NCBI RefSeq assembly: GCF_029382225.1
Contig: NZ_JARLTC010000004.1
Span: 1-64,000, forward strand
DNA length: 64,000 nucleotides
Source: Spongiactinospora sp. TRM90649
Lineage (GTDB): Bacteria; Actinomycetota; Actinomycetes; Streptosporangiales; Streptosporangiaceae
Reading direction: 5' to 3'
In this document: one piece after another, positions 37,446-46,390 of the stretch
Position numbering within the stretch: position 1 is the first letter of the stretch
How the letters are laid out: each line of letters begins with the position of its first letter
Notes under the pieces: generated by a model
Told to the model about the DNA's origin: nothing
The model's database searches: none
Seen by the model: only the letters and a program-made list of their open reading frames with translations
Program-made: the position numbers and the translations under genes

Positions 37446-39800
37446 TCAGTTGTTCACGCGGTAGACGTCGTAGACACCCTGAATGTTCCGCACGCCCTTG
37501 AGCACGTGGCCCAGGTGCTTGGGATCGCCCATCTCGAAGGTGAACCGGCTGACCGCCACCCGGTCGCGGGAGGTGGCGACCGACGCCGACAGGATGTTGA
37601 CGTGGTGGTCGGACAGCGTGCGGGTGACGTCGGAAAGCAGGCGCGGCCGGTCGAGCGCCTCGACCTGGATGGCCACCAGGAAGACCGAGTCGTCGCCGGG
37701 TGACCAGCTCACGTCGACCAGGCGGTCTTCCTCGGTGCGCAACTGCTCGGCGTTGGGACAGTTGACCCGGTGCACCGAGACGCCGTGGCCCCGCGTGACG
37801 AAGCCCAGGATCTCGTCTCCCGGCACCGGCGTGCAGCAGCGCGACAGCCGCACCCAGACGTCCTGGTCTCCGGCGACCACGACGCCGGCGTTGGCCCCCG
37901 TGCGGGGACGGCCGCGCAGGCGGGTCGGGACGGCGGCCTCGGCGATGTCCTCTTCGGCGCTGTCCACGCCTCCGATGGACTCGACCAGCTTGCCCACCAC
38001 CGACTGGGCCGAGACGTGCCCCTCGCCGACGGCCGCGTACAGCGCGGAGACGTCGGGGTAGCGCATGTCGCGGGCCAGCGCCAGCAGCGCCTCGCCGGAC
38101 ATCAGCCGCTGCAGCGGCAGGCCCTGCTTGCGCATGGCGCGGCCGATGGCCTCCTTGCCCGCCTCGATCGCGGTCTCGCGGCGCTCCTTGGAGAACCACT
38201 GCCGGATCTTGTTGCGGGCCCGCCCGCTCTTGACGAACTTCAGCCAGTCGCGCGACGGCCCGGCGTCCTGCGACTTGGAGGTGAAGATCTCCACCGTGTC
38301 GCCGTTGCCGAGCCGCGACTCCAGCGGCACCAGGCGGCCGTTGACCCGCGCGCCGATGCAGCGGTGGCCCACCTCGGTATGCACGGCGTAGGCGAAGTCG
38401 ACCGGCGTCGCCCCCTCGGGCAGCGCGATGACCTGGCCGCGCGGGGTGAAGACGTAGACCTCCGACACCGACAGGTCGAAGCGCAGCGACTCCAGGAACT
38501 CGCCCGGGTCGGAGGTCTCCTTCTGCCAGTCCAGGAGCTGACGCAGCCACGCCATGTCGCTGCCGGGCTTGACCTTCGCCCCGGCGGGACCGGTGGCGTT
38601 GGTCTCCTCCTTGTACTTCCAGTGCGCGGCCACGCCGTACTCGGCCCGGTGGTGCATGGCGTGGGTGCGGATCTGCAGCTCGACCGTCTTGCCCTCGGGC
38701 CCGATCACCGTGGTGTGCAGCGACTGGTACATGTTGAACTTGGGCATCGCGATGTAGTCCTTGAAACGCCCGGGCACCGGGTTCCACCGGGCGTGGATCG
38801 TTCCGAGGGCGGCATAGCAGTCGCGCACCGTGTCGACCAGGACTCTGATGCCCACCAGGTCGTAGATGTCGTCGAAGGCGACGTCGCGGGCGATCATCTT
38901 CTGGTAGATCGAGTAGTAGTGCTTGGGACGGCCCTTGACCGTGGCGCGGATCTTGGCGTCGCGCAGGTCGGCGGCGACCTTCTCGATCACCTCCTGCAGG
39001 AACAGGTCGCGGCGCGGCGCCCGCTCGGAGACCATCCGGGCGATCTCGTCGTAGCGCTTGGGGTAGAGCAGCGCGAACGCGAGGTCCTCCAGCTCCCACT
39101 TGATGGTGTTCATGCCCAGGCGGTGGGCCAGCGGGGCGAAGATCTCCAGCGTCTCGCGGGACTTCTGCTCGCGCTTGTGCGGCGGCAGGTAACGCATGGT
39201 GCGCATGTTGTGCAGGCGGTCGGCCAGCTTGATGACCAGGACGCGGATGTCGCGCGACATCGCGACCACCATCTTGCGCACGGTCTCGGCCTGGGCCGCG
39301 TCGCCGAACTTGACCTTGTCCAGCTTGGTGACGCCGTCGACCAGCAGCGCCACGTTGTCGCCGAAGTCACGGCGCAGCTCGTCCAGGCTGTAGGCGGTGT
39401 CCTCGACGGTGTCGTGCAGCAGGGCGGCGCAGAGGGTCTCGTCGTCGGTGCCCAGCTCGGCCAGGATGGTCGCGACGGCCAGGGGATGGGTGATGTACGG
39501 GTCGCCGCTCTTGCGCTTCTGGTCGCGGTGATGGTGGGCCGCCACCTCGTAGGCACGCTCGATGAGGCGCAGATCGGCCTTCGGGTGCGTCGCCTTCACC
39601 GTGCGGAACAGCGGTTCGAGCACAGGGTTCATGGCCCCACCCCCAAAGCGCGAGAGCCGGCCGCGCCGGGGCGTCGCGGCGCGTTCAGCGGCGGGCGCGG
39701 GCCCGCCCGCGCCCGGACCTCCCGGACCGGCCGGTGAGACGGCGGGCCCGGGGGCCTCACCGCCTGGGGTCGTCTCTGACGCCACCACGTCGCGGGGCAC
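37446..39800 (-). CDS. relA: Bifunctional (p)ppGpp synthetase/hydrolase (Rel)
   Basis: Stringent-response enzyme that makes and degrades (p)ppGpp at the ribosome. 784 residues. Order: Pro/Gly/Ala-rich N-terminal extension (1-56), HD hydrolase with HHH 89-91 and HD 129-130 intact, synthetase with [11 protein letters not shown] (291-301) and RFKD 345-348, the basic version typical of bifunctional enzymes, then TGS ([16 protein letters not shown]), a zinc-finger-like region with [10 protein letters not shown], and a C-terminal ACT domain. The GTG at 39800 has GAGGAG upstream; an internal ATG at residue 57 is an alternative. Follows apt by 74 nt. Confidence 0.95.
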   Translation of the reverse strand: MPRDVVASETTPGGEAPGPAVSPAGPGGPGAGGPAPAAERAATPRRGRLSRFGGGAMNPVLEPLFRTVKATHPKADLRLIERAYEVAAHHHRDQKRKSGDPYITHPLAVATILAELGTDDETLCAALLHDTVEDTAYSLDELRRDFGDNVALLVDGVTKLDKVKFGDAAQAETVRKMVVAMSRDIRVLVIKLADRLHNMRTMRYLPPHKREQKSRETLEIFAPLAHRLGMNTIKWELEDLAFALLYPKRYDEIARMVSERAPRRDLFLQEVIEKVAADLRDAKIRATVKGRPKHYYSIYQKMIARDVAFDDIYDLVGIRVLVDTVRDCYAALGTIHARWNPVPGRFKDYIAMPKFNMYQSLHTTVIGPEGKTVELQIRTHAMHHRAEYGVAAHWKYKEETNATGPAGAKVKPGSDMAWLRQLLDWQKETSDPGEFLESLRFDLSVSEVYVFTPRGQVIALPEGATPVDFAYAVHTEVGHRCIGARVNGRLVPLESRLGNGDTVEIFTSKSQDAGPSRDWLKFVKSGRARNKIRQWFSKERRETAIEAGKEAIGRAMRKQGLPLQRLMSGEALLALARDMRYPDVSALYAAVGEGHVSAQSVVGKLVESIGGVDSAEEDIAEAAVPTRLRGRPRTGANAGVVVAGDQDVWVRLSRCCTPVPGDEILGFVTRGHGVSVHRVNCPNAEQLRTEEDRLVDVSWSPGDDSVFLVAIQVEALDRPRLLSDVTRTLSDHHVNILSASVATSRDRVAVSRFTFEMGDPKHLGHVLKGVRNIQGVYDVYRVNN

Positions 39801-39874
39801 GCAGACTCCTCACGTTCGAGTCCAGATCCCTCAGTGTATCCACGTGGTTCACCGAGGTGGCGTCCCCCGGGGGA

Positions 39875-40399
39875 TCAGACGATCACAAGAGAGCGCAGGT
39901 CGAGGTCCGCGAGCCGCTCACGGCCGGAGAGAAAGGCCAGCTCCATGAGCACCGCGGCGCCTACGACCTCGGCTCCGGCCTCCTTGACCAGGTCCGCCGT
40001 CGCCCGTGCGGTGCCGCCTGTGGCGAGCACGTCGTCGACGATCAGGACCCGGTCTCCAGGGTCGAAGGCGTCACGATGCACTTCGACCACTGCGGAGCCG
40101 TACTCCAGATCGTAGGACTTCTCCAGGGTTCCAGCGGGAAGTTTGCCCTTTTTCCGGACGGGCACGAAGCCGGCGCCCGCCCGATAGGCGACCGGGGCGG
40201 CCAGGATGAAGCCCCGCGCCTCGATCCCGACCACCTTGTCCACACCCGCGCACAGCCCGGCCAGCTCGTCCACCACGGCGGAGAACGCCTCGTGGTCGGC
40301 GAGCAGCGGCGTGATGTCCTTGAACACCACCCCCGGCCGCGGATAGTCGGGGACATCGCGGATCCGCCGCAGGATCAGCTCGATCAGCTCGCTCATCAT
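39875..40399 (-). CDS. apt: Adenine phosphoribosyltransferase
   Basis: Purine salvage enzyme making AMP from adenine and PRPP. 174 residues. Typical blocks are PDYPRPGVVFKDITPLL near the N-terminus and the PRPP-binding loop VLIVDDVLATGGTA. Two adjacent ATGs (40399 and 40396) are equally possible and neither has a strong ribosome site. It sits between secF and relA as in other actinobacteria; a strong hairpin (40432-40479) separates it from secF, so it probably has its own promoter. Confidence 0.95.
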   Translation of the reverse strand: MMSELIELILRRIRDVPDYPRPGVVFKDITPLLADHEAFSAVVDELAGLCAGVDKVVGIEARGFILAAPVAYRAGAGFVPVRKKGKLPAGTLEKSYDLEYGSAVVEVHRDAFDPGDRVLIVDDVLATGGTARATADLVKEAGAEVVGAAVLMELAFLSGRERLADLDLRSLVIV

Positions 40400-40431
40400 C
40401 GGCCCGTCGTTCTCGGAGGGATGGTCGGGCA

Positions 40432-40479
40432 ACGGTACGCGCCCCCGCCCCGGGGACAGCGGGCGGGGGCGCGTACCGT
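40432..40479 (-). terminator. yajC-secD-secF operon terminator
   Basis: A perfect 19-bp GC-rich stem (40432-40450 with 40461-40479) and a 10-nt loop begin 3 nt after the secF stop. No U-run follows. It is the longest uninterrupted stem seen in the window and marks the operon end before apt. Confidence 0.75.
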
Positions 40480-40482
40480 GCG

Positions 40483-41526
40483 TTACTTCTTGCGCCGCTT
40501 GGTGGCGGTGGCGCCGTTGGCGGCGGCCACCGGCTCGCGGGTTTCGGCGTCGGACGGTTCCTTGCCGGGGCCCCGGGACGCCAGCCGCCTGGCGAGCTGC
40601 TGGTACTTCGGCTCCCGCTCCTTCAGCGTGACCAGCAGCGGGGTGGCCACGCACAGCGAGGAGTAGGTACCGACGAGCATGCCGACGAACAGGGCCAGGG
40701 AGAGGTCCTTCAGGGTGCCCGCGCCGAGCAGCGTGGTGCCGATGAACAGGATCGCCGCGACCGGCAGGATCGCCACCAGGGTGGTGTTCAGCGACCGGAT
40801 CAGCGTGTGGTTCAGCGCGTTGTTGGCGGCCTGCGAGTAGGTCATCTTGGAGCCCGTGCCGAGCTTCGCGGTGACCTCCTTGATCATGTCGAACACCACG
40901 ACCGCGTCGTAGAGCGAATAGCCCAGGATCGTCAGGAAGCCCAGGACGGTCGCCGGGGTCACCTCGAAGTCGGTCCAGGCGTAGACGCCCGCGGTGATGA
41001 TCAGGTCGTGGAACAGCGCGACGATCGCGGCCAGGGCCATCTTCCATTCGAAGGCCATGGTCAGATACAAGATGATCGCCAGCATGAACACGCCGAGACC
41101 GATCAGCGCCTTCTCGGAGACCTGACCTCCCCAGGACGCGCCGATGAGATCGACGTCGACCTGGTTCTGCGGGAGCTTGTACTCCGTGGCGATGGCCTTC
41201 TGGAGCTGGGTGCCCTGGCTCTCGGTCAGCGTCTCGGTGGTGACCCGCCAGCGGTCGCCGGCCGTCTGCGGGATGGCCTGGTGCACCTGCTGCTTGGTGA
41301 AGGTGTCACGGACCTGCTCGATGCTCGCCGTGGGCGCCTTGAAGGAGAACACCGAACCGCCGGTGAACTCCACCCCCAGGTTGAGGCCGTTGATGATCAG
41401 GCCCGCGATGGACACCAGCAGCAGGCCGGCCGACAGGGAGTACCAGAGCCTCTGCTTGCCGACGAAGTCGACGTTGATCTCGCCTCGGTAGAGGCGACGA
41501 GCGAGCCCGGAACCGAATCCAGCCAT
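40483..41526 (-). CDS. secF: Protein translocase subunit SecF
   Basis: Partner of SecD in proton-driven assistance of Sec export. 347 residues with six predicted membrane helices, the first at about 27-45, a large extracellular P1-like loop, and the conserved GVEFTGGSVF after helix 1. The SecD/F membrane region shows TILGYSLYDAVVVFD and the C-terminal RSLNTT block. It ends in a Lys/Arg-rich tail. The ATG at 41526 lies 1 nt after the secD stop, with GGGAGG inside the end of secD. Confidence 0.96.
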   Translation of the reverse strand: MAGFGSGLARRLYRGEINVDFVGKQRLWYSLSAGLLLVSIAGLIINGLNLGVEFTGGSVFSFKAPTASIEQVRDTFTKQQVHQAIPQTAGDRWRVTTETLTESQGTQLQKAIATEYKLPQNQVDVDLIGASWGGQVSEKALIGLGVFMLAIILYLTMAFEWKMALAAIVALFHDLIITAGVYAWTDFEVTPATVLGFLTILGYSLYDAVVVFDMIKEVTAKLGTGSKMTYSQAANNALNHTLIRSLNTTLVAILPVAAILFIGTTLLGAGTLKDLSLALFVGMLVGTYSSLCVATPLLVTLKEREPKYQQLARRLASRGPGKEPSDAETREPVAAANGATATKRRKK

Positions 41527-41527
41527 G

Positions 41528-43363
41528 TCAGGCCTCCCTCGGGGCTGTCGTACGGACGGTGGTGTCGAGGCTCATGCGCTCGGCGTCCAGGCCGGATAGC
41601 TTGTGTCCCTTGCTGAAGAACTTCAGCCTGGCCAGCAGCGCGACGAACGGCTTGGTGAACATGAAGACGACCACGATGTCGATCAGCGTGGTCAGGCCCA
41701 TCGCGAAGGCGAAGCCGGCCACACCGCCCACCGCGAGGAAGTAGAGCACCAGCGCGGCGATGAACATCACCGCGTCGGCGATCAGGATCGTACGGCGGGC
41801 GCGCACCCACGCCACCTCGACGGCCGCCCTTAGCGACCGCCTGCCCTCCTTCATCTCATCTCGAATACGTTCGAAATAGACGATGAAGGAGTCGGCTGTG
41901 ATGCCGATCGACACGACGAGGCCGATGATGTGCGGCAGCGAGAGCCGGAACCCGGCGTTGGCGCCCAGCACGACCACCGACTGGTAGGTCAGGATGGTCG
42001 CCACCGCGAGGCTCAGCACCGAGACGACGCCCAGCCCCCGGTAGTAGAGCAGGGAGTAGATCACGACCAGGGCCAGGCCGATGCCGCCGGCGATGAGGCC
42101 GCCCCTGAGCTGGTCTGCGCCGAGCGTGGAGGAGACCTCCGAGATCGAGCTGCGGACGAACTTCAGCGGCAGCGCGCCGTACTTGAGCTGGTTGGCCAGC
42201 TCGTTGGCGCTCTCCTGGTTGAAGGTGCCGGAGATCTGCGCCCGGCCGCCGTTGATGGGCTCCTGGATGACGGGGGCGGAGATCACCACGCCGTCGAGGA
42301 CCATGGCGACCTGGTTGCGCGGCGCCTGGCTGTTGAAGGCCGTCGTGGTGACCTTGCCCCACTCCTGGCCGCCCTTGCTCTTGAAGCTGAGCTGGACCAG
42401 CCACTCGCCGGTGTCCTGGGCCACGCCGGAGTCGGCGCTGGCGATCTCGGTGCCGACCACGGCGGCCTTGTCCAGGATGTAGCGCGCGGCGCCCTCGGCG
42501 TCGCAGACCGCGATCTGCTTGGTGGGGTCGTCCTGTGCGCCCTGGCCGCGGTCCTTCTTCGTGCAGTCGAGCTTCTTGAACTGCTCGATCACCGCGGGGT
42601 CGATGCCGGTCGGGTCGATGCCGGCCATCGGGTCGTCGGGCTGCGGGGCGGCGGGGGTGGGCGCCGGCGTGGCCTGGCCCTTGTCGTCGCCCTTCTCCTT
42701 GCCCTTCTCGTCGCCCTTCTCGCCCTTCTTGTCAGAGGGCTGTGCCGAGGGCTCCGCCGACCCCGTGGGCGTGGCCGCCGGGGTGGGGTTGGTCATCACG
42801 GAGAATGAGCGCTTACCGCCGGTGAAGCCGCTCTGGGCGCCGGGGCTGCCGCTCTCGGCCGGATCCGGCGAGCCCGCGCTCTGCGAGGGCGTGGCCGCCG
42901 GGGATCCGGTCGGGGCGGGCGCCGGCGTGCCGTTGGGCGACCCGCTCGGGGTCGGGGCGGCCGTGGGCATCTGGGCCGCGGCCGCGGCGATGCCGAGCAC
43001 CTGTCGGAACCGCAGTTCCGCCGTGGTACCGACCAGCTTCACGACATCTTCCTGCCCCACGCCGGGGACAGAGATCACGATATTGTCGCCCGACCTCGCG
43101 ACCTCCGCGTCGGAGATGCCTGTGCCGTTGACCCGGTCGCGGATGATGTTGACCGCGAGGTCGAGGCTCTCCTGTGACGGCGGCTGGTTGTTCGACGTCA
43201 CCGGGGACAGCGTCACGATCGTGCCGCCGGCCAGGTCGAGGCCGAATAGGGGGGCGAACGCCCGCTGCAGGGACATGGTCCCGCCCAGGGCGAGGATGAG
43301 GGCCACGAGGAGGAGGAGCATGCGCCCCGGCCTGCTGTGGCTGCTGGTCGGTCGTCGGGCCAC
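41528..43363 (-). CDS. secD: Protein translocase subunit SecD with long low-complexity insertion
   Basis: Membrane component of SecDF-YajC. 611 residues: helix 1 at 15-30, GLDLAGGT at 41-48, extracytoplasmic P1 domain, and five C-terminal helices with the GxxxD-type SIGITADSFIVYFERIRDE block. Residues about 132-247 are an insertion rich in Pro, Ser, Ala and Thr, with a Lys/Glu/Asp/Gly run at 211-229; it splits P1. Such linkers occur in actinomycete SecD but this one is long. The start is GTG at 43363. Co-transcribed with secF (1-nt gap) and yajC. Confidence 0.95.
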   Translation of the reverse strand: MARRPTSSHSRPGRMLLLLVALILALGGTMSLQRAFAPLFGLDLAGGTIVTLSPVTSNNQPPSQESLDLAVNIIRDRVNGTGISDAEVARSGDNIVISVPGVGQEDVVKLVGTTAELRFRQVLGIAAAAAQMPTAAPTPSGSPNGTPAPAPTGSPAATPSQSAGSPDPAESGSPGAQSGFTGGKRSFSVMTNPTPAATPTGSAEPSAQPSDKKGEKGDEKGKEKGDDKGQATPAPTPAAPQPDDPMAGIDPTGIDPAVIEQFKKLDCTKKDRGQGAQDDPTKQIAVCDAEGAARYILDKAAVVGTEIASADSGVAQDTGEWLVQLSFKSKGGQEWGKVTTTAFNSQAPRNQVAMVLDGVVISAPVIQEPINGGRAQISGTFNQESANELANQLKYGALPLKFVRSSISEVSSTLGADQLRGGLIAGGIGLALVVIYSLLYYRGLGVVSVLSLAVATILTYQSVVVLGANAGFRLSLPHIIGLVVSIGITADSFIVYFERIRDEMKEGRRSLRAAVEVAWVRARRTILIADAVMFIAALVLYFLAVGGVAGFAFAMGLTTLIDIVVVFMFTKPFVALLARLKFFSKGHKLSGLDAERMSLDTTVRTTAPREA

Positions 43364-43407
43364 TGGTCGCCTGTTTCCTTCGGGTGAAAGGGTTTGTCGT
43401 AGCCTAA

Positions 43408-43791
43408 TCAGGGCTTGCCGGTGCTTGATCCCTTCCCGTCGCCGTCGACCGGCTCGGCGTGGTCGGCGTCGCGATCCTGATCGTCATCGGCCGTGGTGTC
43501 CGTCTCGGCCTCTTCTTCTTCGACGGGCGTGATGACGCGCCCGATCGCCCCCTTGATGAAACGGCTCTCCACTCCGGGAGCGATTTCCAGGATCACGTCC
43601 TCACCGTCGATCGCGACCACGGTCGCGAACATGCCGGTCGTGGTCATCACGCGCGTTCCCGGCGCCAGGGAGTTCTGCATGCGCAACTGCTCCTGCTGGC
43701 GCTTGCGCTGCGGCCTGATCAGCAGGAAGTAGAAGACCACCACCAGCAAGATCAGCGGCAGAAAGGAGGTAAGCGCGTTATTGCCGCCCAC
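43408..43791 (-). CDS. yajC: Preprotein translocase accessory subunit YajC
   Basis: Small single-pass protein that associates with SecDF. 127 residues: membrane helix about 10-26 (LPLILLVVVFYFLLIRPQRKR), the conserved NSLAPGTRVMTTTGMFATVV region, and an acidic, Asp/Glu-rich C-terminal tail. The GTG at 43791 has AAGGTGG 6 nt upstream. It is the first gene of yajC-secD-secF. An 8-bp inverted repeat GCCTACAC/GTGTAGGC (43873-43906) lies upstream and may be part of the control region. Confidence 0.93.
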   Translation of the reverse strand: MGGNNALTSFLPLILLVVVFYFLLIRPQRKRQQEQLRMQNSLAPGTRVMTTTGMFATVVAIDGEDVILEIAPGVESRFIKGAIGRVITPVEEEEAETDTTADDDQDRDADHAEPVDGDGKGSSTGKP

Positions 43792-43946
43792 GATGGGCCA
43801 CCTTCCATGTGGATGAGACCGGCTCTCGCCGATCGTTTCGTGCGATGTGCGGCCACGCCGCTCAGCACGTCAGCCTACACAGCCAGCCAAGGCAGGGAGT
43901 GTAGGCGAGCAGTGCACGGCCCGGCAACGAACCCACGATGCGGCGC

Positions 43947-43962
43947 GCGGGAAAGTTCCCGC
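43947..43962 (-). terminator. Hairpin downstream of ruvB
   Basis: GCGGGAA (43947-43953) and TTCCCGC (43956-43962) form a near-perfect palindrome 62 nt after the ruvB stop. With such a tight centre it would open to a shorter stem. It is a weak terminator candidate and could equally be a protein-binding site. Confidence 0.35.
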
Positions 43963-44024
43963 TTCGAGACCCTTGTCATCGATCTGTGATGAGGATAAGG
44001 CGCGCCGCGTGCGGTCGGAACGAT

Positions 44025-45146
44025 TCAAGGCTCGCCCGGCGCGGCGACGCCGAACGCGTCGGGCGGCGGGATGAGACCCAGGTGGGTCCAGGCCGCGGCG
44101 GTGGCGACCCGGCCGCGTGGCGTGCGGGCCAGCAGACCCTGGCGTACGAGGAAGGGCTCGGCCACGACCTCGACCGTCTCGGGCTCCTCGCCCACGGCGA
44201 CCGCCAGCGTGGACAGGCCCACCGGGCCGCCGCCGAACTTGCGCAGCAGCGCGGCGAGCACCGCCCGGTCGAGGCGGTCGAGGCCCTCGGCGTCGACCTC
44301 GTAGAGGTTGAGCGCGGCGGACGCGATGTCGACGGTCAGCGCGCCGTCCGCACGAACCTCGGCGAAGTCGCGCACCCTGCGCAGCAGGCGGTTGGCGATG
44401 CGGGGCGTGCCGCGCGAACGGCGGGCGATCTCTCGCGCGGCGTCTTCCGGGAGCGTGACGTCGAGCAGGCGGGCCGAGCGGTACAGGACCAGTTCCAGCT
44501 CGGCGGCGTCGTAGAAGTCCATGTGCGCGACGAAGCCGAACCGGTCGCGCAGCGGCGCGGGCAGCAGCCCGGCCCTGGTGGTGGCGCCGACGAGGGTGAA
44601 GGGCGCGATCTCCAGCGGGATCGCGGTCGCGCCCGGGCCCTTGCCGACCACGATGTCGACCCGGAAGTCTTCCATCGCCAGGTAGAGCATCTCCTCGGCG
44701 GGGCGGGCCATCCGGTGGATCTCGTCGATGAACAGCACCTCGCCCTCGGCGAGCGTGGACAGGATCGCGGCGAGGTCGCCGGCGCGCTCCAGCGCGGGCC
44801 CGGATGTGAGGCGCAGCGGCGCGCCCAGCTCCGCGGCGATGATCATGGCCAGGGTGGTCTTTCCCAGGCCGGGGGCCCCGCTCATCAGCACGTGGTCGGG
44901 CGCCTTGCCGCGCCGCAGCGCGCTTTCCAGGACCAGCGAGAGCTGCTCACGCACCCGGCCCTGGCCGATGAACTCGCCCAGCCGCCTCGGGCGCAGCGCC
45001 GCCTCGACGGCGCGCTCGTCGCCGTCGGCGTCGGACGAGACCAGGTCGCGGGAGTAGGGCCCGGCCTGCGGGCCGGGCGACCCGGGCGACTCCGGCGGCT
45101 CGGGGAACTCGGGGAAGACGTGCGAAGAGTCGGAGGACACCGCCAC
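44025..45146 (-). CDS. ruvB: Holliday junction branch migration helicase RuvB
   Basis: AAA+ motor that drives branch migration with RuvA. 373 residues. An N-terminal Pro/Glu/Ser extension of about 30 residues precedes the core. Walker [10 protein letters not shown] is at 90-98, Walker [11 protein letters not shown], sensor 1 GATTRAG, and a C-terminal winged helix follows. The GTG at 45146 lies 3 nt after the ruvA stop; internal GTG codons are alternatives that would shorten the extension. Last gene of ruvC-ruvA-ruvB. Confidence 0.95.
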   Translation of the reverse strand: MAVSSDSSHVFPEFPEPPESPGSPGPQAGPYSRDLVSSDADGDERAVEAALRPRRLGEFIGQGRVREQLSLVLESALRRGKAPDHVLMSGAPGLGKTTLAMIIAAELGAPLRLTSGPALERAGDLAAILSTLAEGEVLFIDEIHRMARPAEEMLYLAMEDFRVDIVVGKGPGATAIPLEIAPFTLVGATTRAGLLPAPLRDRFGFVAHMDFYDAAELELVLYRSARLLDVTLPEDAAREIARRSRGTPRIANRLLRRVRDFAEVRADGALTVDIASAALNLYEVDAEGLDRLDRAVLAALLRKFGGGPVGLSTLAVAVGEEPETVEVVAEPFLVRQGLLARTPRGRVATAAAWTHLGLIPPPDAFGVAAPGEP

Positions 45147-45149
45147 AAC

Positions 45150-45770
45150 CTAACGAACGCTCAGCGCGCGCAGCGCGGCCTTCAGCAGCAGGGCGATCTG
45201 CGGCGCCCGCCCGGCGGCGAGGTCGGCGTCGGCCTGCGGGGCGACGACGGCCACCGCCTCGTCGGCGTCGCGCGTGGAGTATCCCAGCCCGACCAGGCCG
45301 CTGTGCACCTGCTCGCGCCAGGGCGGCGCGATCGTCGGCGAGGAATCGCCGGGGATGCCCGTGTCGAGCGGGACGCCGAGCTTGTCCTTCAACTCCAGGA
45401 TGACGCGCTGGGCGACCTTCGGCCCGATGCCCGGCACCATGGTCAGCGCCTTGACGTCGCCGCCGGCCACCGCGAGCCGCAACTGCGCGGGCGCGTGGAC
45501 GGCCAGCATGGCCAGCGCCAGCTTCGGCCCGACCCCCGCCACCCGCTGCACCGACTCGAACACGTCGCGCTCGTCGCGCTCGGCGAAGCCGAAGAGGGTG
45601 AGGGACTCCTCGCGTACCACCAGCGAGGTGGCGAGCCCGGCGGACTCCCCCACGCGCAGCGCGGCGAGCGTGCCGGGCGTGCAGTGGACCAGCATGCCGA
45701 CCCCGCCGACCTCGACCACGGCCGTGCCCGGCCCGATCGCCGTGACCCTTCCCGACACCGACGCGATCAC
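45150..45770 (-). CDS. ruvA: Holliday junction DNA-binding subunit RuvA
   Basis: Tetrameric junction-binding protein that loads RuvB. 206 residues: N-terminal OB fold ([22 protein letters not shown]), two helix-hairpin-helix motifs ([13 protein letters not shown] and [19 protein letters not shown]), and the C-terminal RuvB-contacting domain. The GTG at 45770 overlaps the ruvC stop as GTGA. The much longer upstream frame has no homology. Confidence 0.96.
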   Translation of the reverse strand: MIASVSGRVTAIGPGTAVVEVGGVGMLVHCTPGTLAALRVGESAGLATSLVVREESLTLFGFAERDERDVFESVQRVAGVGPKLALAMLAVHAPAQLRLAVAGGDVKALTMVPGIGPKVAQRVILELKDKLGVPLDTGIPGDSSPTIAPPWREQVHSGLVGLGYSTRDADEAVAVVAPQADADLAAGRAPQIALLLKAALRALSVR

Positions 45771-46315
45771 GCCCCCACCCCTCTTCCGGCTTTCGCCCTG
45801 GCCAGCGCCTCGGCCATGCGGTTCTGCGCGCCCGCCCGCCACACGTGGCAGATCGCCAGGGCCAGCGCGTCGGCGGCGTCGGCCGGCTTGGGGGTGGCCG
45901 ACAGCCGCAGCAGGCGGGTGACCATGGCGCCGACCTGCTTCTTGTCGGCGGTGCCGCTGCCGGTGATGGCGGCCTTGACCTCGCTCGGTGTGTGCAGGGC
46001 GACGGGCAGGCCGCGCCGCGCGGCGCAGACGATGGCCACCGCGGACGCCTGCGCGGTGCCCATCACGGTGCGGGTGTTGTGCTGGGCGAAGACGCGCTCG
46101 ACGGCGACGGAGTCGGGGCGGATCTCGTCGAGCCAGCGCTCGATCTCCGCCTCGATGGCGACGAGCCGGGCTCCGATCTCGTCGTCGGGCGGGGTGCGGA
46201 CCACGCCGACCGCCACCATCGACAGCGGTGAGCCCGGACGGCCCTCCACCGCTCCGAGCCCGCATCGGGTCAGCCCCGGATCGACTCCGAGCACCCGCAG
46301 GCCGGGCAAGCGCAC
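45767..46315 (-). CDS. ruvC: Crossover junction endonuclease RuvC
   Basis: Resolves Holliday junctions by symmetric nicking. 182 residues from the GTG at 46315. The RNase H-fold catalytic acids are visible: D12 in LGVDPGLT, a glutamate in [15 protein letters not shown], and aspartates in the C-terminal [16 protein letters not shown] 6 nt upstream (46321) is also in frame, but the GAGAGGGG ribosome site sits correctly only for the inner one. Translationally coupled to ruvA. Confidence 0.95.
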   Translation of the reverse strand: MRLPGLRVLGVDPGLTRCGLGAVEGRPGSPLSMVAVGVVRTPPDDEIGARLVAIEAEIERWLDEIRPDSVAVERVFAQHNTRTVMGTAQASAVAIVCAARRGLPVALHTPSEVKAAITGSGTADKKQVGAMVTRLLRLSATPKPADAADALALAICHVWRAGAQNRMAEALARAKAGRGVGA

Positions 46316-46343
46316 CGGCACCCCTCTCCACGAACACCTGTTC

Positions 46344-46372
46344 GGGGGCCGACTCTATCGTGTGCGGCCCCC
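46344..46372 (-). terminator. Hairpin after the GNAT gene
   Basis: GGGGGCCG (46344-46351) pairs with CGGCCCCC (46365-46372), 8 bp with a 13-nt loop, beginning 18 nt after the acetyltransferase stop and upstream of ruvC. No U-run. It probably insulates ruvCAB. Confidence 0.5.
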
Positions 46373-46390
46373 GCGCGCACCCGTGACACG

